A DNA stretch of 8,476 nucleotides. It comes from Candidatus Faecivivens stercoripullorum. GTDB lineage: Bacteria; Bacillota; Clostridia; Oscillospirales; Ruminococcaceae. The notes below the pieces were generated by a model that ran no database searches, had not been told where the DNA came from, and worked only from the letters and a program-made list of their open reading frames with translations. A program made the position numbers and the translations under genes. Numbering within the stretch: position 1 is the first letter of the stretch; each line of letters starts with the position of its first letter. Below, piece after piece: positions 4,926 to 8,476 of this stretch. The stretch is taken from the NCBI GenBank assembly GCA_018715285.1, contig DVLW01000026.1, forward strand, positions 1-8,476. Reading direction: 5' to 3'.

Positions 4926-7559
4926 ATGGGCAAGAAGTATTGCTACCTGTTCAGCGAAGGCAACGCATCCATGCGCGAGCTGCTGGGCGGTAAAGGCGCA
5001 AACCTGGCTGAGATGACCAACCTCGGCCTGCCGGTTCCCCAGGGCTTCACCATTTCCACCGAAGCCTGCACCCAGTACTACGAGGACGGTAAGAAGATTA
5101 ACGATGAAATCATGGCTGAGATCATGGAATACATCGGCAAGATGGAAGAAATCACCGGCAAGAAATTCGGTGACAAAGAGAATCCTCTGCTGGTTTCTGT
5201 TCGTTCCGGCGCCCGTGCATCCATGCCCGGCATGATGGACACCATCCTCAACCTTGGCCTGAACGAGGAAGTAGTTGAGACTATCGCAAGCTGGGGCAAC
5301 CCCCGTTGGGCTTACGACTGCTACAGAAGATTTATCCAGATGTACTCCGACGTCGTTATGGAAGTCGGCAAAAAGTACTTTGAACAGCTGATCGACAAGA
5401 TGAAAGCTGAAAGAGGCGTTACTCAGGACGTCGAGCTGACTGCTGAGGACCTCAAGGAACTGGCTGAACAGTTCAAAGCTGAGTACAAAGCAAAGATCGG
5501 CGAGGACTTCCCCTCTGATCCTAAAGAACAGCTGATCGGTGCTGTCAAGGCTGTTTTCCGCAGCTGGGACAACCCCCGTGCAAACGTTTACCGTCGTGAC
5601 AACGATATTCCTTACTCCTGGGGTACCGCTGTTAACGTACAGATGATGGCATTCGGCAACAAGAACAACGATTCCGGTACCGGTGTTGCATTTACCCGTA
5701 ACCCCTCTACTGGTGAGAAAGTCCTGACCGGTGAGTTCCTGATGAACGCTCAGGGCGAGGACGTTGTTGCTGGTGTTCGTACTCCTCAGCACATCGACCA
5801 CCTGAAGGAAGTTATGCCCGAAGTTTACGAACAGTTCGTCGGCATCTGCAACATCCTGGAAAACCACTACCATGACATGCAGGACATGGAGTTCACCATC
5901 GAGGACAAGAAGCTGTATATGCTCCAGACCCGTAACGGTAAGAGAACTCCCGCTGCTGCTCTGAAGATCGCCTGCGATCTGATCGACGAAGGCATGATCG
6001 ACGAGAAACAGGCTGTCCTGATGATCGAGCCCAGAAACCTGGACGCTCTGCTGCATCCTACCTTTGATACCGCTGCTCTGAAGGCTGCTACCCCTGCTGC
6101 AAAAGCTCTGGCTGCTTCTCCTGGTGCTGCTTGCGGTAAGATCGTCTTCACCGCTGAAGACGCTAAAGAATGGGCTGAAAATGGCGAGAAAGTCGTTCTG
6201 GTCCGTCTGGAAACCTCTCCTGAAGATATCGAAGGCATGAAAGCTGCTCAGGGCATCCTGACCGTTCGCGGCGGTATGACCTCTCACGCAGCAGTCGTTG
6301 CTCGTGGTATGGGTACCTGCTGTGTATCCGGCTGCTCCGATATCACCATGGACGAAGAAAACAAGAAATTCGTTCTGGCTGGCAAGACCTATCATGAGGG
6401 TGACTTCATCTCTATCGATGGTTCTACCGGCTGCATCTACGATGGCATTATCCCCACCGTTCCTGCTTCTGTTAACTCCGGTTACTTCGGCCGCATCATG
6501 GCTCTGGCTGACAAGTACCGTGACCTGAAGGTCCGCACCAATGCAGATACTCCTCAGAACGCAATCGACGCTATGAACCTGGGCGCTGAAGGTATCGGTC
6601 TGTGCCGTACCGAGCACATGTTCTTCGAAGGCGACAGAATCGCTGCTATCCGTGAGATGATCTGCGCTGATACCGTTGAAGGCAGAAAAGCTGCTCTGGC
6701 TAAACTGGAACCCATGCAGCAGGGCGACTTTGAAAAGCTGTATGAGACCATGGAAGGTCAGCCTGTCAACATCCGTTTCCTCGACCCGCCTCTGCATGAG
6801 TTCGTTCCCACCGAGGAAGCTGACATCGAGCTGCTGGCTAACTCCACCGGCAAGACTGTCGAACAGGTTAAAGCTATCATCGCTGGCCTGCATGAGTTCA
6901 ACCCGATGATGGGTCACCGTGGCTGCCGTCTGGCTGTTACCTACCCTGAAATCGCTGAGATGCAGACCGAAGCAGTTATCAAAGCTGCTCTGAACGTTTC
7001 TGCTAAACATCCTGAATGGAACATCGAGCCCGAGATCATGATCCCGCTGGTTGGCGAGGTTAAAGAGCTTGCTTATGTCAAGAGCGTTGTTACCTCTACC
7101 GCTGACAAGCTGATCGCTGAGGCTGGTTCTTCCATGAAGTACAAAGTCGGTACCATGATCGAGATCCCGAGAGCTGCTCTGACTGCTGACGAGATCGCTA
7201 AAGAGGCTGAGTACTTCTCCTTCGGTACCAACGACCTTACCCAGATGACCTTCGGCTTCAGCCGTGACGACGCTGGTAAGTTCCTTGGCGCTTACTACGA
7301 CAAGAAGATCTACGAGAACGATCCCTTCGCAAAACTCGACCAGGTCGGCGTTGGCAAACTGGTTAAGATGGCTTGCGATCTGGGCAAATCCGTCAGACCC
7401 GACATCAAACTGGGCATCTGCGGCGAACATGGCGGCGACCCGAGCTCTATCGAGTTCTGCCACAACGTTGGTTTGACCTACGTTTCCTGCTCGCCCTTCC
7501 GTGTTCCGATCGCTCGTCTGGCTGCTGCTCAGGCTGCAATCCGTAACCCCAGAAAGTAA
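4926..7559 (+). CDS. ppdK: Pyruvate, phosphate dikinase
   Basis: This 877-residue cytoplasmic enzyme, of normal family length, interconverts PEP + AMP + PPi and pyruvate + ATP + Pi. In anaerobic Clostridia it usually serves PPi-linked glycolysis. The ATG at 4926 is chosen because GGAGG (4913-4917) lies 8 bases ahead and the protein then begins MGKKYCYLFSEG, as in the family. Domains in order: the N-terminal ATP-grasp domain (GGKGANLAEM 21-30, SVRSGARASMPGMMDT 91-106, Glu322, Gln334 and Arg336), the central phosphohistidine domain (GGMTSHAAV with catalytic His454), and the C-terminal PEP/pyruvate barrel (Arg561 in GLCRTEH, Arg617 in RFLDPP, Glu746, Asp770 in GTNDLTQ, Cys832 in GICGEHGGDP). All catalytic residues known from the C. 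symbiosum enzyme are present. Codon use is extremely biased, which with the strong promoter points to high expression. No PPDK regulatory protein gene is adjacent. Confidence 0.98.
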   Translation: MGKKYCYLFSEGNASMRELLGGKGANLAEMTNLGLPVPQGFTISTEACTQYYEDGKKINDEIMAEIMEYIGKMEEITGKKFGDKENPLLVSVRSGARASMPGMMDTILNLGLNEEVVETIASWGNPRWAYDCYRRFIQMYSDVVMEVGKKYFEQLIDKMKAERGVTQDVELTAEDLKELAEQFKAEYKAKIGEDFPSDPKEQLIGAVKAVFRSWDNPRANVYRRDNDIPYSWGTAVNVQMMAFGNKNNDSGTGVAFTRNPSTGEKVLTGEFLMNAQGEDVVAGVRTPQHIDHLKEVMPEVYEQFVGICNILENHYHDMQDMEFTIEDKKLYMLQTRNGKRTPAAALKIACDLIDEGMIDEKQAVLMIEPRNLDALLHPTFDTAALKAATPAAKALAASPGAACGKIVFTAEDAKEWAENGEKVVLVRLETSPEDIEGMKAAQGILTVRGGMTSHAAVVARGMGTCCVSGCSDITMDEENKKFVLAGKTYHEGDFISIDGSTGCIYDGIIPTVPASVNSGYFGRIMALADKYRDLKVRTNADTPQNAIDAMNLGAEGIGLCRTEHMFFEGDRIAAIREMICADTVEGRKAALAKLEPMQQGDFEKLYETMEGQPVNIRFLDPPLHEFVPTEEADIELLANSTGKTVEQVKAIIAGLHEFNPMMGHRGCRLAVTYPEIAEMQTEAVIKAALNVSAKHPEWNIEPEIMIPLVGEVKELAYVKSVVTSTADKLIAEAGSSMKYKVGTMIEIPRAALTADEIAKEAEYFSFGTNDLTQMTFGFSRDDAGKFLGAYYDKKIYENDPFAKLDQVGVGKLVKMACDLGKSVRPDIKLGICGEHGGDPSSIEFCHNVGLTYVSCSPFRVPIARLAAAQAAIRNPRK

Positions 7560-7592
7560 TTTCCGGACAAGGGTTGTAAAACAGATTGTATG

Positions 7593-7630
7593 AAAAATCC
7601 CCGCTTACCAGCTGGTAAGCGGGGATTTTT
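7593..7630. terminator. Bidirectional terminator shared by ppdK and the convergent Fe-S gene
   Basis: The 38 bases form one uninterrupted perfect palindrome: AAAAATCCCCGCTTACCAG (7593-7611) followed by its exact reverse complement (7612-7630). Each strand ends the stem with a run of five T, so it can stop transcription from both sides. It lies 33 bases after the ppdK stop and 23 bases beyond the stop of the minus-strand gene. Confidence 0.93.
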
Positions 7631-7653
7631 GTATGAATGCCTATAGATCAAAA

Positions 7654-8298
7654 TTAACCATTCGTTCCCATCAGCAGTTCCATCAGGTTGACAGCATTGG
7701 CACCACCGTGCAATAATCCGGTATGGCAGGCGGTACAATAGTCAACAATCCGATCTGTTTTGATCTGAGCGGCGTGCGCCTGCATCAGGGCCTGTATTTC
7801 CTCGGGAGATTTCAGCTGGATATACGGCTGAATCGCTTCAAAAGACTGAGGTGCCATTTTCAAATTGGCAGGTGCAGATGGGCGGTACAGCCATTCACCG
7901 TCAAAATCGGCATTGCGGCGGTTCTTTTCAAGCTCAACCACCGAAAAGTTCATTTTCTTCAAAAGACTGCGGACAGCAGTATGTAAGGAGTCATTGCCTC
8001 TGGCACGCCAGCAGTCCTGAATCGTAATTTCTTCTCCGTGATAATCCGGCCAGGCAATTTCCAGGCCGTCCAAATACTCCCACGCACTTTTCAGCGGAAT
8101 ATCCGGCCGGCGCTCTCCTATCAACATCGTACAGGTCTGGCATACCACCAATGCCTGTTCACCGGCTGTCAGGTTTTTATGTCCCGGACGGCAGCATCCT
8201 TCGATTCGAACACCCTGTTTTTGCATAAATTCTTTGGCTGCCGAAGAGGTATTGGGAAATGTACGGGTAAAATTGCAGCTGGGGAAATAAACAAACAT
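7654..8298 (-). CDS. Small HdrB-like (CCG-domain) Fe-S binding protein
   Basis: This is a 214-residue, probably cytoplasmic protein. AAAGGAG (8307-8313 on the minus strand) lies 8 bases before its ATG. It resembles the cysteine-rich CCG domains of heterodisulfide reductase subunit B, LutA/YkgE and GlpC, which bind noncubane or [4Fe-4S] clusters. The first half has Cys8 (YFPSCNF), Cys35-Cys36 (GCCRPGH) and Cys53-x-x-Cys56 (VCQTC), a full CCG-like set except that Arg replaces the Gly. The second half repeats the plan: Cys96 (QDCWRARG, like the DPCYLxR motif) and Cys188-x-x-Cys191 (YCTACHTGLLHGG). Where the second CC-G is expected, after ELEKNRRNA, it reads DFDGEW, so that cysteine pair is missing. 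HdrA, HdrC or lactate-utilisation partner genes are not seen in the window. The specific electron-transfer partner or substrate is unknown. Codon use is ordinary, which suggests modest expression. Confidence 0.75.
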   Translation of the reverse strand: MFVYFPSCNFTRTFPNTSSAAKEFMQKQGVRIEGCCRPGHKNLTAGEQALVVCQTCTMLIGERRPDIPLKSAWEYLDGLEIAWPDYHGEEITIQDCWRARGNDSLHTAVRSLLKKMNFSVVELEKNRRNADFDGEWLYRPSAPANLKMAPQSFEAIQPYIQLKSPEEIQALMQAHAAQIKTDRIVDYCTACHTGLLHGGANAVNLMELLMGTNG

Positions 8299-8327
8299 GC
8301 CAGCATCTCCTTTCAGTATATATTTCT

Positions 8328-8356
8328 ATTGTGATACATCCATCGAATATTGTCAA
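8328..8356 (-). promoter_or_regulatory. Promoter of the Fe-S protein gene
   Basis: On the minus strand a perfect -35 box TTGACA (8356-8351) is followed, after 17 bases, by CACAAT (8333-8328), a 4/6 match to the -10 consensus. The start would be near 8321, giving a short leader of about 23 bases before the ATG at 8298. Confidence 0.65.
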
Positions 8357-8361
8357 TATTC
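8345..8361. promoter_or_regulatory. 17-base dyad covering the -35 box; candidate operator
   Basis: GAATATTG (8345-8352) and CAATATTC (8354-8361) are exact inverted repeats around one central base. The -35 box of the Fe-S gene promoter lies within them, so a bound protein would block RNA polymerase. The regulator is unknown. Confidence 0.5.
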
Positions 8362-8393
8362 TCAGACCGGCATATCTGTTCAAAAAATGAAGC

Positions 8394-8432
8394 AGCTGTT
8401 TTCCAGATCCTTTAAGGACCTGAAAAACAGCT
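8394..8432 (-). terminator. Probable terminator of the minus-strand gene at the right edge
   Basis: AGCTGTTTT (8394-8402) pairs with AAAACAGCT (8424-8432). CAG/CTG and TCC/GGA continue the stem with single mismatches, around a TTTAA loop. On the minus strand the stem is followed by GCTTCATTTTTTG. The T run starts six bases from the stem, which is looser than usual. It lies 10 bases beyond the stop codon of the edge gene. Confidence 0.6.
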
Positions 8433-8442
8433 ATCTTGCCGA

Positions 8443-8475
8443 TTACTGCTCAATAGTGACACGCTCAGTATCCCC
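8443..8475 (-). CDS. 3' end of an unidentified minus-strand gene
   Basis: On the minus strand the edge reads G-D-T-E-R-V-T-I-E-Q followed by TAA (8445-8443), with a terminator-like hairpin 10 bases further on. Ten codons are too few to name a family. The terminator position is the main support for this frame. Confidence 0.4.
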   Translation of the reverse strand, partial: GDTERVTIEQ

Positions 8476-8476
8476 G

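Noticed and set aside
4713..7463. Minus-strand reading frame of 916 codons opposite ppdK
   Set aside because: It is codon-aligned with ppdK, starts with GTG without an RBS, has no recognisable family, and follows from the absence of TTA, CTA and TCA in ppdK. Similar frames opposite rpsA (114-983), the kinase (1313-2545) and ackA (3053-4183) were rejected for the same reason.

Overview
This window looks like chromosomal DNA from a low-to-medium-GC anaerobic Clostridia member, most likely of the Oscillospiraceae/Ruminococcaceae type. The evidence is an IspH-ribosomal protein S1 fusion (a clostridial arrangement), acetate kinase and PPi-dependent pyruvate phosphate dikinase as fermentation enzymes, strong AGGAGG-type ribosome binding sites, and compact genes that mostly end in good intrinsic terminators. 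The taxon is inferred from gene content; there is no rRNA to settle it.

Layout: (1) 1-1139 is the 3' part of a bifunctional ispH-rpsA reading frame, with four S1 domains, followed by a terminator. (2) 1253-2857 encodes an FGGY-family sugar kinase of the xylulokinase-like type, preceded by a perfect 18-bp palindrome. (3) 3092-4300 is ackA with its own promoter, a leader and a terminator. (4) 4301-4925 is a 625-base stretch without a confident gene. It holds a second, perfect 16-bp hairpin, a possible 88-codon ORF whose DNA is tiled with small hairpins, and the promoter and structured leader of the next gene. (5) 4926-7559 is ppdK. (6) A perfect 38-base palindrome acts as a shared terminator between ppdK and a convergent gene. 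(7) 7654-8298 (minus strand) encodes a small HdrB-like Fe-S (CCG-domain) protein with its own promoter and a dyad over the -35 box. (8) The right edge holds the last codons and probable terminator of another minus-strand gene.

Functionally the plus-strand genes are core metabolism and translation. The sugar kinase feeds sugar phosphates into central metabolism, PPDK interconverts PEP and pyruvate using AMP/PPi, and acetate kinase makes ATP from acetyl phosphate. No pta gene lies beside ackA here. Codon use separates highly expressed genes (rpsA part, ackA, ppdK: strong preference for GCT, CTG, GGC and ACC) from the sugar kinase and the Fe-S gene, which use a broader set. The genes appear to be single transcription units rather than one operon.

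Most of the window is ordinary. The parts that deserve attention are the non-coding ones: the internal ribosome binding site at the IspH/S1 junction, the hairpin-tiled region at 4345-4645, the alternative foldings in the ppdK leader, and the symmetric sites at the sugar kinase, ackA and Fe-S gene promoters. No CRISPR array, mobile element, tRNA or rRNA was seen, and I found no convincing new multi-gene system.
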